From positions 1 to 64,000 of the forward strand of contig NZ_JADLQO010000004.1 of assembly GCF_015477775.1 (NCBI RefSeq): DNA of 64,000 nt. The letters run 5' to 3'. The translations under genes were made by a program, and so were the position numbers. Below, in pieces: positions 15,839-24,407 of this stretch. Every line of letters starts with the position of its first letter. The stretch's first letter is position 1. The stretch is from Nocardia abscessus (GTDB taxonomy: Bacteria > Actinomycetota > Actinomycetes > Mycobacteriales > Mycobacteriaceae). The notes under the pieces were generated by a model, which searched no databases, had not been told where the DNA came from, and saw nothing but the letters and a program-made list of their open reading frames with translations.

Positions 15839-17232
15839 GCCGGTCTCCCGACGAGCGGAAGGTGTTTCTGCACCTGCTCAGCCGCCCGGTCCCATTGGCT
15901 GCGGATCGGTTCCAAGCGTCGCAGATTGGCGATATCGCGGAAGTCCGGGGAGCAGAACTCGTAGTAACAGCGGCTGACCCAGTCGCGAATGTCCCTGGCG
16001 GACATGGCGTCGTTGTGGCAGACGGGCATGTCGAGCCAACTGGTTGTTTCGTACCAGTACTTGTCGGGAATCGTGATGCCGTACCGTCCGGGGTTGGCGT
16101 ACACGTCCGTGCCCGGGCGGGGCTCCATGACGTTGAACGTGGCGACCGTGGGATTCACGAGCCGGATGAAATCCATGGTAGCCGCGAGGGTTTCGGGGGT
16201 GTCCCCTGGCGCGCCGACAATGAATGAGGCGTGCAGCTCCAGCCCCGCCGCCACGATCCGCCCAGCCGTCTTGTACAGCCGCGCGGGCGAGGTTCCCTTT
16301 TTCACCAGTCGCAGCGTCTGCTCCTGAACGGACTCGAATCCGACGAACACCCGATATGCGCCCGCCTCGATCATCGCGTCGAGCACTTGCGGGCGCGCGT
16401 CCTGTGCCCGCATGTTGCTGGTCCACGGGATCGTCAGGCCACGCCGCGTGATCTCCTCGCAGATCTCAACTGCTCGGCGTGGGTCGCCGGAGAAGGTGTC
16501 GTCACCGAAGAAGATCGAGGAGAACCCCATCTCGGCGACGGTTTCCATCTCGTCTGCGACATGCGTCGGGCTGTTCCACCGGGCCGCGCGGCCAGCGATC
16601 GTCGTCGAGCAGAAGGTGCAGCGACTTGGGCATCCTCGTGCGGTCATGACGACGGTCTCGTAGTCGTAGTCGAGGTAGTTGCGCATGTCGAAGATGCCGC
16701 GGTCGGGTCGTCCGTATCGGTCGAGATCCATCTCTGGAGGCGCGGGCGCCGTCGTCCGGACGCCGGGTCCGTCTCGGAAGACCAGGCCCGGCACCTTCGC
16801 CAGCGCCGATGTGCTGCCGCCGGAACCAAGAGCGTCGGCGAGGTCGACGATGCTGTCCTCGGCGTCGAACAGCAGCACGAAGTCGACGCAGTCGTGGCGG
16901 GTGAGGCATTCGGTACCGATAAACGAGACATGGGGGCCACCGAACACAATCGGGGTCGTCGGCCGCCAGCTGCGGACAGCTCGCGCGATCTCGAGCGCGT
17001 GATAGTAGCTCTGGGCGACGGAGGTGACGCCGACCAGGTCCGGGTGGATGTCGTCGAGCCTTGCAATCAGCGCATCGGCGTTGTTGCCCTCGAACGGCAG
17101 GTCCACGTGCACCACCTCATGTCCGGCCCGGCGCAGCGAGCGCGCCATGTAGGCGTAGCCGAGAGGCGGATGCAGCAGCAACGTATGCGGGTCGTGTGTG
17201 TAGTGCGGATTGACGAACAGAATCCTCATCAT
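15835..17232 (-). CDS. B12-binding-domain radical SAM enzyme
   Basis: Product of 465 residues, beginning at the first of two ATGs (17232), which overlaps the stop of the SPASM gene as ATGA. Residues 1-130 form a Rossmann-like cobalamin-binding domain (LHPPLGYAYMARSLRRAGHEV, then VFGGPHVSF). The radical SAM cluster is GCPSRCTFC near residue 203 (CxxxCxxC), followed by FFGDDTF and a TIM-barrel region with GFESVQEQTLRLV. Such enzymes methylate unreactive carbons or catalyse cyclisations and rearrangements. With a SPASM enzyme and a PqqD protein next door, the likely substrate is the short peptide at 18772. Confidence 0.88.
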   Translation of the reverse strand: MMRILFVNPHYTHDPHTLLLHPPLGYAYMARSLRRAGHEVVHVDLPFEGNNADALIARLDDIHPDLVGVTSVAQSYYHALEIARAVRSWRPTTPIVFGGPHVSFIGTECLTRHDCVDFVLLFDAEDSIVDLADALGSGGSTSALAKVPGLVFRDGPGVRTTAPAPPEMDLDRYGRPDRGIFDMRNYLDYDYETVVMTARGCPSRCTFCSTTIAGRAARWNSPTHVADEMETVAEMGFSSIFFGDDTFSGDPRRAVEICEEITRRGLTIPWTSNMRAQDARPQVLDAMIEAGAYRVFVGFESVQEQTLRLVKKGTSPARLYKTAGRIVAAGLELHASFIVGAPGDTPETLAATMDFIRLVNPTVATFNVMEPRPGTDVYANPGRYGITIPDKYWYETTSWLDMPVCHNDAMSARDIRDWVSRCYYEFCSPDFRDIANLRRLEPIRSQWDRAAEQVQKHLPLVGRPA

Positions 17233-18392
17233 TCGGCTCCTATACGTAGCCGAGGCAGGCCCACGAAAACCCCCGGCGCCCTTTGCGGGGCGGTCGCAGG
17301 GATGGTCTGCTGCGCGGTGTCGAGCCCGTGAGGGCCGGAATCAACGAATCGCTGTGCGCCGCAACGCTCGTCGTACTTGCCGTTGTAGTGGAACGCTTTG
17401 CAGCCGCCCATGCACGGCCCGAGCGCCGAGCAGGAGCCGCACGGCCCGGCCGGCGGTTCCCGACGGTCGGAGTAACGGTCGACCAGCCTTCGCCAGATGT
17501 CGGCGAACGGCTCGTCGCGCACGTTGCCGACGGCTTCTTCGATGAAGTTGCAGCCGGACACGTTGCCCACCGGGTCGATCGACACCATGCTTGTCCCTAC
17601 ATTGCACAGATTCGATCCGATGAACAATTCGCGGGCCGCCTGGTCGGTCAGCCGGTCGTCGATCAGCGTCAACATGAACGGGTCGTGCGTGTAGATGTCC
17701 AGCACGCCTTGGTGATCAAGGATCAACTGATACAACCGCTCGCACACTTGCTGGTAACGGGGCCACAGGGTGCGATCGAAGACGCTGTGCAGATTGTACC
17801 GGTTCTGCATGAAACTGATCGCGTCGACTCCGATGTCTAGTGCGAAGTCGACGATGCGGTCGACCTGCTCGTAGTTGTGGGAGTCGATGGTGGTCGAGAA
17901 CCCTACCGTCGCCATGCCTTCCTGCTTGAGCATCCGCAGAGCCCGGACGGCGACGTCGAACGCCCCGGCTTTGCCGCGGACCCGATCGTGCACGGCGGGG
18001 TCGGTGCTGTCGATCGACACCATCGCGCGGCTGATCCCTGCTCCGATGAGCTTCTGCGCGTCCTCGGGCTGGCGGACGTAGAAGCCGTTGAGCATCAAGG
18101 TCTGGTAGAAATCCAGGTCTCGGAAGACCGCTGCCGCCTCGTGGAAATCCCGACGGATCATGTTTTCGCCGTGGGAGTACACCAAGCTTGCCGCGCCCTC
18201 GCTGTGCAGTTGCATTGCTAACCGGTCGATCTCGGCGAGCGTGAACTCATCCCGGTTGCGCCGGTACAGGGCGTAGCAGTGACTGCATTTCAGGTTGCAT
18301 CGGTAGGTCAGACCCAGCTGGACCAGGATCGGGAGCGGATGCTCGGGAAGCTGGAAGTCGTCGGGCCTGACGAGCACGGCCTCATGCTGCAT
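17229..18392 (-). CDS. SPASM-domain radical SAM peptide maturase
   Basis: Product of 387 residues. Cys32, Cys36 and Cys39 (CNLKCSHC) hold the SAM cluster. A C-terminal SPASM region has seven or more cysteines (CNVGTSMVSIDPVGNVSGCNF, then CGSCSALGPCMGGCKAF and a late DERC) to hold auxiliary clusters. This architecture is that of RiPP maturases such as PqqE, MftC and the cyclophane- and thioether-forming enzymes. The gene overlaps the upstream pqqD-like gene by 11 bp, tying the two together. It is the best candidate for cross-linking or side-chain chemistry on the Trp/Arg-rich precursor. Confidence 0.9.
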   Translation of the reverse strand: MQHEAVLVRPDDFQLPEHPLPILVQLGLTYRCNLKCSHCYALYRRNRDEFTLAEIDRLAMQLHSEGAASLVYSHGENMIRRDFHEAAAVFRDLDFYQTLMLNGFYVRQPEDAQKLIGAGISRAMVSIDSTDPAVHDRVRGKAGAFDVAVRALRMLKQEGMATVGFSTTIDSHNYEQVDRIVDFALDIGVDAISFMQNRYNLHSVFDRTLWPRYQQVCERLYQLILDHQGVLDIYTHDPFMLTLIDDRLTDQAARELFIGSNLCNVGTSMVSIDPVGNVSGCNFIEEAVGNVRDEPFADIWRRLVDRYSDRREPPAGPCGSCSALGPCMGGCKAFHYNGKYDERCGAQRFVDSGPHGLDTAQQTIPATAPQRAPGVFVGLPRLRIGAE

Positions 18393-18681
18393 CGTCGCCC
18401 CGCTTCAGCAGCCCGGCATCGGTGAAGTCGGCGATGAAGGCGGTGACGTCGGCGGCGATCTCTTCGGGCGCCGCGTCGAATTCGAGGGTTAGCGCTTCGA
18501 CGATTTCGCCGAATCCCTGGGGGCCTTCCGCCAGCAGACCGACGATGGCCGACGCGGATTCGTTCAGCTCGTACATCACGCCCTTGGCTCTGTCGAACAG
18601 CATTGTCAGGCCAGCGCTTGTCTTTCGCGCCACGGCGTGGGTGTGAAGAGAGATCTTGGTGCTTTCGAGTTTTGCGGACAT
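18382..18681 (-). CDS. PqqD-family RiPP recognition protein
   Basis: Product of 99 residues. PqqD hallmarks are visible: GLTMLFDRAKGVMYELNESASAIVGLLAEG, the beta-hairpin plus helix that binds leader peptides, then a C-terminal three-helix part (IAADVTAFIADFTDAGLLKR). It is a discrete RiPP recognition element that delivers the precursor to the overlapping SPASM enzyme. It lies 90 bp downstream of the precursor gene, separated by a strong hairpin that should lower its expression relative to the precursor. Confidence 0.9.
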   Translation of the reverse strand: MSAKLESTKISLHTHAVARKTSAGLTMLFDRAKGVMYELNESASAIVGLLAEGPQGFGEIVEALTLEFDAAPEEIAADVTAFIADFTDAGLLKRGDDAA

Positions 18682-18721
18682 GGCGGCCTCGCCTTCGAGC
18701 AGGAACAGCTTGTCTTTCTGG

Positions 18722-18759
18722 GTCGGTGCCCGCCTTCGACGACTCGGGCGGGCACCGAC
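18722..18759 (-). terminator. 13-bp perfect hairpin after the precursor gene (attenuator)
   Basis: GTCGGTGCCCGCC and its exact reverse complement surround a 12-base loop, 12 bp beyond the stop codon of the precursor ORF and 40 bp before the pqqD start. There is no T-tract. A stem of this kind directly after a RiPP precursor commonly gives partial termination or 3'-end protection, so that precursor mRNA exceeds enzyme mRNA. Confidence 0.7.
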
Positions 18760-18771
18760 AGTCCGACCGGA

Positions 18772-18840
18772 TCAGCAATGAGTCCGGACGTTGCGGGCGC
18801 GCCACTGCGGACGACGCCAGGGTCGCTTGACCTTGGCCAT
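18772..18840 (-). CDS. 22-residue RiPP precursor candidate
   Basis: ATG 18840 has a very strong ribosome site (AAGGAGG, then 6 bases). The frame ends at 18772 and gives 22 residues: it starts MAKVKRP, has Trp8 and Trp13, six arginines, two lysines, Pro7 and Pro11, and ends RTHC. It is the first gene of the PqqD/radical-SAM operon, as expected for a precursor. It is much shorter than usual precursors and has no obvious separate leader. WRR and WRA follow the aromatic-X-X pattern used in radical-SAM cyclophanes, so Trp-Arg cross-links are conceivable. The C-terminal His-Cys may be another reaction site. The function is inferred from position and composition only. Confidence 0.75.
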   Translation of the reverse strand: MAKVKRPWRRPQWRARNVRTHC

Positions 18841-18867
18841 GGAGATCCTCCTTCCCCGCTGTTCAAC

Positions 18868-18892
18868 TCGTTGTGACCGTTCGCCACAACGA
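18868..18892. promoter_or_regulatory. Inverted repeat in the precursor 5' region
   Basis: TCGTTGTG and CACAACGA are perfect 8-bp inverted repeats with a 9-base spacer. The site lies 28 bp upstream of the precursor ATG, so it is either an operator overlapping the transcription start or a hairpin in the untranslated leader. Confidence 0.4.
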
Positions 18893-18945
18893 CTTTCAGG
18901 ATCGCCACTTTCCATGTCCGACGTTGGCCGAATCGGGGCTGTCAG

Positions 18946-18969
18946 TGCGGACAAACATGCTTGTCCGCA
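18946..18969. promoter_or_regulatory. Operator-like inverted repeat between divergent operons
   Basis: TGCGGACAA and TTGTCCGCA are perfect 9-bp inverted repeats with a 6-base spacer. The site is about 106 bp upstream of the precursor ATG and 103 bp upstream of the divergent regulator start, a position suited to binding by that regulator to control both directions. Confidence 0.5.
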
Positions 18970-19071
18970 TGGCACCGGCCCCAGGGCTTCGATCTCGGTA
19001 GACACCTCGGAGGCACTTGAAGGAGACAAACGAGTAGCGGACACGCCGTCGCGATTGCGACAATCGACGTC

Positions 19072-20487
19072 GTGGGGCGGGCGCCGGATCATCTGCACGG
19101 ACTATCCGCGAGCGGCGGTTTCGGAGCCGAGTTGCGACGACGACGGGAAGCCGGAGGCTATTCTCTCGCCAACCTGGGCCGACTCGTGCATGTCAGCGGC
19201 GACCTGATCGGCAAGATCGAGAAGGGGCAGCGGACGGCGAGCCATGACCTGATCCGGCGGCTGGATGACATCCTCGGCGCGGCGGGCGCTCTGGTTGAGT
19301 CAGTGCACCGCCCGCAGCCTCGGGCAGAAGATGTCGTGCTCACCACCAAATACGCTGCCGCAGCGATTCCATGGGCGCGAAAGACGCGACGTCCGTTGGG
19401 CCAGATCGCCATCGAAACCCCAGCTGGCCAACGCTTCACTGGTACATCCATCCCGGCCCTCGTTCTGCCTGCCGACAGTAAACAGGAGCGCATTCTTCTT
19501 GACGGCGGATCGCAGCGGGTTCGCGATCATGCCCGTATCCGGAGCGGGCTCGTGGTCGCTGCCGTGGAAACCAACGGGTCTTCGCGGTACTTCGGGCTCT
19601 CCGCCAGGGCCAGTCGACAACAGGAACTGGTGCTGCCGAGGGCATACGAGCTCGACGAGATCACGTTGGGAATGCTGTGGGCCGTCAGCAACCTCGATGA
19701 GGGCCTGCTCGACAACGATGCCGAACTCGCCGCGGCGGTTGCTGTACGTCATCTCTATGACGGCGCCACGGCTTCGGCGATCAGCCGGGACGACTCCCTT
19801 TCCCAGGTAGCTCAAATGTGGCTCGGTTCCGACTTCTGCGCCCGCCACATTCTCCGCCATGCCGACCGGCTCGGCCAGACACCGCTGTACTGGACGTCAG
19901 AACGAACCGGAGAAGAGGCAAGTGGCTGGCTGCTGTTCGCACACAAACTCGAATATCTCCAAGAGACAGCCGCGCGCCATGCAGCTGGCACTCCATCGAT
20001 TCGCGCCTTCCACGTCTCGCCGGATCCATCCGGATCAATACTGCCGGAGCGGATTCTGCTGCTCCTTGCCGCAGCGTTGATGGAATCGTTCCGCATTCGC
20101 GTCGTGGTGTGCCCGCACCCTCTATTCGATGACACGCCCGGATTTGTCTTGGACCCTGGCGCGACAGCCATACTCGCCAACTGGGTGCGGAGCGACGACG
20201 TCTGGTTGGTGGACATCACCGACAAACGAACGACCGTCCGTCAGTTCGCCGACGTCATTGGGCACGCCACGGCGCACTCGGCGATCGACGCGCCGGAACC
20301 CCTTCAGCGCCTGCACCGCCTCGCCCAGTACCTCGATATCGACTGGAACTGGGTCACCCGCAGATGCCGCGGGCTGGCCGGTACAGGCATAGCCGGACTG
20401 GTCCGGCCGAGGAGTCGCCTACTGTCCCTGGCTGGACTCGAACGGGCCTGCGCCTTCCTGGGCATGGCGGCGGTAGCGGGCGGATAG
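19072..20487 (+). CDS. XRE-type HTH regulator, divergent from the RiPP operon
   Basis: Product of 471 residues from GTG 19072; no good ribosome site is seen, so it may be leaderless or start slightly elsewhere. Residues about 18-75 are an XRE helix-turn-helix (AELRRRREAGGYSLANLGRLVHVSGDLIGKIEKGQR). The remaining 390 residues resemble the long effector regions of actinobacterial regulators linked to secondary metabolism. I do not recognise a catalytic motif there. The divergent arrangement and the palindromes at 18868 and 18946 suggest it controls the radical-SAM cluster. It is followed after 10 bp by an asparaginase gene. Confidence 0.75.
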   Translation: MGRAPDHLHGLSASGGFGAELRRRREAGGYSLANLGRLVHVSGDLIGKIEKGQRTASHDLIRRLDDILGAAGALVESVHRPQPRAEDVVLTTKYAAAAIPWARKTRRPLGQIAIETPAGQRFTGTSIPALVLPADSKQERILLDGGSQRVRDHARIRSGLVVAAVETNGSSRYFGLSARASRQQELVLPRAYELDEITLGMLWAVSNLDEGLLDNDAELAAAVAVRHLYDGATASAISRDDSLSQVAQMWLGSDFCARHILRHADRLGQTPLYWTSERTGEEASGWLLFAHKLEYLQETAARHAAGTPSIRAFHVSPDPSGSILPERILLLLAAALMESFRIRVVVCPHPLFDDTPGFVLDPGATAILANWVRSDDVWLVDITDKRTTVRQFADVIGHATAHSAIDAPEPLQRLHRLAQYLDIDWNWVTRRCRGLAGTGIAGLVRPRSRLLSLAGLERACAFLGMAAVAGG

Positions 20488-20497
20488 TCTGGCTGGC

Positions 20498-21550
20498 GTG
20501 TCGAACCCTGAAAGCTTCAGCCGAGTCGTCGTGTTCGGACTCGGTGGAACGATCGCCATGACGCCGACCGGCTCGGGGGGAGTCGCGCCCAGCCTCACAG
20601 CCGAACAGCTCGTCGCCGCCGTGCCGGGCCTGAACGATGCTGGGGTGAAACTAGACGTAGTGCAGTTCCGGCAGATCCCCGGGGCCTCGCTGAACTTCGC
20701 CGACATCGCCGCGCTCCACGAGGCCGTCGCCGCAGAACTACCGCACGCCGCGGGCGTCGTCGTGACCCAGGGAACCGACACCATCGAGGAGACCAGCTAC
20801 CTCCTCGACCTCCTGCACAATCGGCCTGAGCCCGTGGTCGTGACCGGCGCGATGCGCAACCCGAGCATGGCTGGAGCTGACGGTCCGGCCAACCTCCTCG
20901 CCGCAGTCCAGGTAGCCGCCTCCCCACAGGCGCGGAAACTGGGCTGTGTGGTCGTCTTCGCCGACGAAATCCACGCCGCACGCCGCGTCCGCAAAACCCA
21001 CACCACCCGCTGCGCCGCATTCGAATCGCCGAACGGCGGGCCGCTCGGCTGGGTGTCAGAAGGTCACGTGCACTTGGCTAACCGCCTATCCTTCCGAACC
21101 TTTCTGCCCGCACCGCCGACCGACGATGTCCGCGTAGCCCTGGTGCCCACCCCGCTCGGCGACGACGGCACCGTCCTCGACGCTGTCGCCGACCATGTCG
21201 ACGGGATCGTCGTGGCCGCCGTGGGAGCCGGACATGTACCTGCCCACCTTGCTCCGCGCCTCGGCGCGATCGCCGAACACAAACCGGTAATTCTCGCGTC
21301 CCGCACGTGCGGCGGAACGGTGCTGGCCGAGACCTACGGATTCCCAGGCTCCGAACGCGACCTGCTCGCTCGCGGCCTGATTTCCGCTGGGTTCCTCGAC
21401 CCGGTCAAGGCCCGCCTGCTGCTGCAAACCCTGATCTGCAACCAAGCCGACCGCGACACCATCGCGTCGGCCTTCGCCGTAGCCAGCGGCCACGCCGATC
21501 CGGCCTTGTGGCCCTGGGCCGTACAGATGGTGGGTGCGGACAATGCGTAG
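20498..21550 (+). CDS. L-asparaginase family protein
   Basis: Product of 350 residues from GTG 20498. The two catalytic threonine motifs are present: GLGGTIAMT near residue 16 and VVTQGTDTIEET near 90, with GAMRN (VVTGAMRNPS) and the C-terminal VNCSQC-equivalent region replaced by GGTVLAETYG. The family hydrolyses asparagine (or Gln/related amides) to the acid plus ammonia. It begins 10 bp after the HTH regulator and overlaps the next gene by 8 bp, so the three probably form one transcript. A role in removing an Asn-containing or amide product of the adjacent cluster is possible but unproven. Confidence 0.88.
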   Translation: MSNPESFSRVVVFGLGGTIAMTPTGSGGVAPSLTAEQLVAAVPGLNDAGVKLDVVQFRQIPGASLNFADIAALHEAVAAELPHAAGVVVTQGTDTIEETSYLLDLLHNRPEPVVVTGAMRNPSMAGADGPANLLAAVQVAASPQARKLGCVVVFADEIHAARRVRKTHTTRCAAFESPNGGPLGWVSEGHVHLANRLSFRTFLPAPPTDDVRVALVPTPLGDDGTVLDAVADHVDGIVVAAVGAGHVPAHLAPRLGAIAEHKPVILASRTCGGTVLAETYGFPGSERDLLARGLISAGFLDPVKARLLLQTLICNQADRDTIASAFAVASGHADPALWPWAVQMVGADNA

Positions 21551-22019
21551 CACCGAAGTCGCCATCGGCAGAACGTTTTTGGTCGTGTTCGACCACGGCG
21601 ACGACTTCTTCCCTGCGCTGCAAGACTTCTGCCGCTCCAACAACGTCAAGCAGGGATTCATCCCATCCTTCATCGCCGGATTCTCCGAAGTCTCCATCGT
21701 CGGCACCTGCGAGAAACTCGAAAACCCCGCAGCCCCGGTCTGGTCCAAGGTCCAGCTTGCCAATGTCGAGGCGTACGGCGGCGGCACCCTCGCCTACGAT
21801 CCGGACCACGACATCATCCGACCGCACATCCACGTTGCAGTCGGCCTCAAGGAGTACAGTGCCGCCGGCCACACCAGCCATCTCCTCGACGCCTCAGTCC
21901 AGTTCCTGACCGAAATGATGCTTATAGAAGTGACCTCCCCCGACCTGAGACGTATCCCACGCCCGGACCTATTCGACGTTCCGCTTCTCCGGTTCGATCG
22001 GCAAGCAGACCACGAGTGA
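21543..22019 (+). CDS. PPC (DUF296) domain protein
   Basis: I use ATG 21543, which overlaps the asparaginase stop; GTG 21534 in the same frame is an alternative. Product about 158 residues. The PPC fold is supported by FLVVFDHGDDFFPALQDFCRSNNVKQGFIPSFIAGFSEV and the metal/ligand loop HIHVAVG, then GHTSHLL. Single-domain bacterial PPC proteins form trimers; their function is poorly known, some being linked to DNA binding in plants (AT-hook fusions). Overlap with the asparaginase suggests a joint role. Confidence 0.82.
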   Translation: MRSTEVAIGRTFLVVFDHGDDFFPALQDFCRSNNVKQGFIPSFIAGFSEVSIVGTCEKLENPAAPVWSKVQLANVEAYGGGTLAYDPDHDIIRPHIHVAVGLKEYSAAGHTSHLLDASVQFLTEMMLIEVTSPDLRRIPRPDLFDVPLLRFDRQADHE

Positions 22020-22404
22020 ACCTCCGTTGTCCCAGCCGCCCAGACAATTGGGCTGGCTTCAGCACCGACGAGTGTGACCTTCAGAAGATCCATTATTGAT
22101 GGCCCCTGCAAGCCTCTGTCTCACGGCCGCAGAGATCCTTGAGATACCAGTCCCAGGGGACCGCGCTCATCGACGGCATAGTGACTGAAGTGGAATCCGC
22201 ACCGGGACGCGGCGGCCGCGGGGCTCGGTTGCACGATCGCGCAGGCGACAGCGGCGTTCGCGGCTGGCCCCAACACCCAGGAACTGTTCTAGCGCTAGAC
22301 TTTTGGTGTCCTCACCTGGACTCCGGATTAGCGGAGCCAGGCAGCGTTGACTACGCGGTCGGCGCATCGAGGCGTGCGGATCAGTGGGACATCAGGAATG
22401 GTCC
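22020..22404. other. Intergenic region between convergent genes
   Basis: No convincing gene. It contains a perfect 12-bp palindrome (22288-22299, TCTAGCGCTAGA) and, near 22314-22341, an imperfect hairpin CCTGGaCTCCG / CGGAGCCAGG that may terminate one or both convergent transcripts. Confidence 0.4.
22288..22299. promoter_or_regulatory. 12-bp perfect palindrome
   Basis: TCTAGCGCTAGA is self-complementary without a spacer, in a non-coding region. It resembles a regulator half-site pair. No start codon is close enough to assign a target. Confidence 0.3.
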
Positions 22405-22743
22405 CTAGCTGTTGCGGGGTCGTGACGTCGGTGACGCGGGAGATCCGGTTTTCGCCGCCAAGTGCCGCTCCACCGATGCCACCTTGCCGGTCAGAGCGTC
22501 GGTGACGCCCGGCCGAATATCACCCTTCAGCACGATGCTGCATCGGGGTGCGACAGCCATGACCGCGCCAATCGCCTGCTTGATCACCGCCATGACTTCG
22601 TCCCATTCCCCCTCGATCGTGGTGAAGAGGGCGTTCGTTTCGTTCGGCAGTCCGCTTGCTCGAATCACGCGGACAGCCTCGGCAACTCCTTCGCCGACGC
22701 TCTCGCCGGTCCCCATCGGCGTGACTGAGAAAGCGATGATCAC
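22405..22743 (-). CDS. Thiamine-binding (YkoF/MTH1187-like) protein
   Basis: Product of 112 residues. The pattern [57 protein letters not shown] is typical of the MTH1187/YkoF ferredoxin-like fold family, which binds thiamine or related molecules as a small oligomer. The last 20 residues are probably disordered. It lies 28 bp after the TPR regulator gene in the same direction and is likely co-transcribed. Confidence 0.8.
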   Translation of the reverse strand: MIIAFSVTPMGTGESVGEGVAEAVRVIRASGLPNETNALFTTIEGEWDEVMAVIKQAIGAVMAVAPRCSIVLKGDIRPGVTDALTGKVASVERHLAAKTGSPASPTSRPRNS

Positions 22744-22771
22744 GGCAGCTCCTATCGGTAAGGGCCTGAGG

Positions 22772-24154
22772 TCATGAGGCGTGGAGCAGATCGGCGATTT
22801 CGCGCCGAAGGTTCTGGGCGCCAGCGGAAGATGTCAGATGATCAGCGCTGGCGGCACGGTACACCAGCTTCAGGCCATCGAGGACGCGCGCCGAGCTAGT
22901 GCCGCCAGCGCTTTCGACCGCCTGGATTCCAAGCGCCAAGCCTTCATCGCCATCCCCGTGGCGCAACTCCAGGGCAGCCAGCCGGATCAGGCTGAGCTGA
23001 CGTGACCGGGCATGCTCATCGGACAAGTGGAGCGCTGTCCGGAGCCTGGCGGTCGCGCTCCGCACTTCGGCATTTTGGTGGTACGCGAGGTCAAACAGTC
23101 CTTGCGCCGTGTCCCCCTGAAGCAGCGACTCGGTGTAGTAGGACTTGAAGCCTTCCTGGTCGGTATCCGGATGGTCCTGCGCCTGCGCTTCGGCAAAGAA
23201 CTGCTCGGCCTGGTCGACAGCCCGCATACACTCGACCGCATTACCGAGCTTGCCGAATGCTCGTGCCTGCACCGCCGCGATGTCGGCGCGGCGCAGCAGC
23301 GACAGCCGGTCGGATCGAACCGATGCCAGCCCAAGCAGCGTCAGCGCGTTGTCGGCATTCCCGAGATAAATATCCTGACGGGCCAAGCATGTCAGGACTG
23401 CCGCGCGCAGCCACCACTCGTCAGCTTGCTCGGCGCAGTGCCACCCCGCGCGAAAGCTGGTGCGGGCTGCCTCATGGTCGCCGCGGTCGTACTGTGCCCA
23501 ACCGACAACCCGAAAGAACGTCCCCACCGCGGTGTGCATGGCGCTGCGTACCGGCTCCGACATATCCGCCCGTAGGTAGTCCACTGCCACCCGGAGCTGC
23601 GCGACCATGCCGTCCCCCATGTGCAGGCCAGCGTCGTCCGCGGCACGGAACAAGGAGGCCCAGTCACGGACGCGGTTGACGTGATCCATACCCACGCGGG
23701 CGGGTGCGTGGTCGATTGAGCGGGTGGCCATCGCGACCACATCGTCGGTTACAGCCGTGGCAGATACGGCTACCAGACCGCGAAGAAACTCAGCGCGACG
23801 CACATCATCCACCTGATGTTGTGGGGGCCATGCCTCCCCATCATAGGGTGCGCGAACGGCAGGTCCGGCGAACGAACGGCGACCACGATTGTGCCGCTCA
23901 CGCCACACCGCCTCCCCCTCAGCCACGATCTGCTCGAAGCGGTCACGGTCCTCAGGTGTCGCCCGCTGCTGGTAGGTCGTATCCAGGATGGCTTGGGTAC
24001 CAGATCGCGGCGTGACCGCGCTCAGCCCGCTGCGCCAGTTCGTGATCGTGGTGGTCTCGACACCTAGCAGTGCGGCGAACTCACGGATCGACTTGCGCAT
24101 GGCTTCTTGGAGTGCGGCGGCTTCGAAGCCGGTCCACTGTCGCGCTCGTACCAT
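22772..24154 (-). CDS. HTH regulator with TPR-like sensor region
   Basis: Product of 460 residues. Residues about 10-70 are a helix-turn-helix ([21 protein letters not shown]). A linker follows, then from residue about 130 a long all-helical region of degenerate TPR-like repeats ([34 protein letters not shown]). This domain order is widespread in Nocardia and Streptomyces regulators near small-molecule and mobile loci. The ligand, possibly a peptide or signalling lactone, is unknown. It is divergent from the plus-strand operon that starts at 24408 and may regulate it. Confidence 0.8.
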   Translation of the reverse strand: MVRARQWTGFEAAALQEAMRKSIREFAALLGVETTTITNWRSGLSAVTPRSGTQAILDTTYQQRATPEDRDRFEQIVAEGEAVWRERHNRGRRSFAGPAVRAPYDGEAWPPQHQVDDVRRAEFLRGLVAVSATAVTDDVVAMATRSIDHAPARVGMDHVNRVRDWASLFRAADDAGLHMGDGMVAQLRVAVDYLRADMSEPVRSAMHTAVGTFFRVVGWAQYDRGDHEAARTSFRAGWHCAEQADEWWLRAAVLTCLARQDIYLGNADNALTLLGLASVRSDRLSLLRRADIAAVQARAFGKLGNAVECMRAVDQAEQFFAEAQAQDHPDTDQEGFKSYYTESLLQGDTAQGLFDLAYHQNAEVRSATARLRTALHLSDEHARSRQLSLIRLAALELRHGDGDEGLALGIQAVESAGGTSSARVLDGLKLVYRAASADHLTSSAGAQNLRREIADLLHAS

Positions 24155-24407
24155 CGCCTTTGCCTATGTTTTCTGAGCCTGACCTGGGCAAATACCTACG
24201 CTACGCCCACACTACCCCATCACCGCGCGGTGACGTCCGAAACCGCCTGTGCGCCAGGGTCAAAAGCGGTACCCGGTACCGGGCCGACGCCGCAAACCCC
24301 TCACGCGGCGCACCGGCGGCCAGGGTGGCGGGCCGGTGGCGAAAGCCCCCGGTGCCGGGTACCACCCGAACTTTTGCCGCCTTGGACCCGGAAAGAAGCA
24401 CTGCGCG
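24155..24407. other. Divergent promoter region
   Basis: This 253-bp region separates the TPR regulator from the plus-strand DUF4254 operon. It includes repeated GGTACC boxes (two adjacent near 24278-24290 and a related GGGTACC near 24357) that could be operator sites. No gene is evident. Confidence 0.35.
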
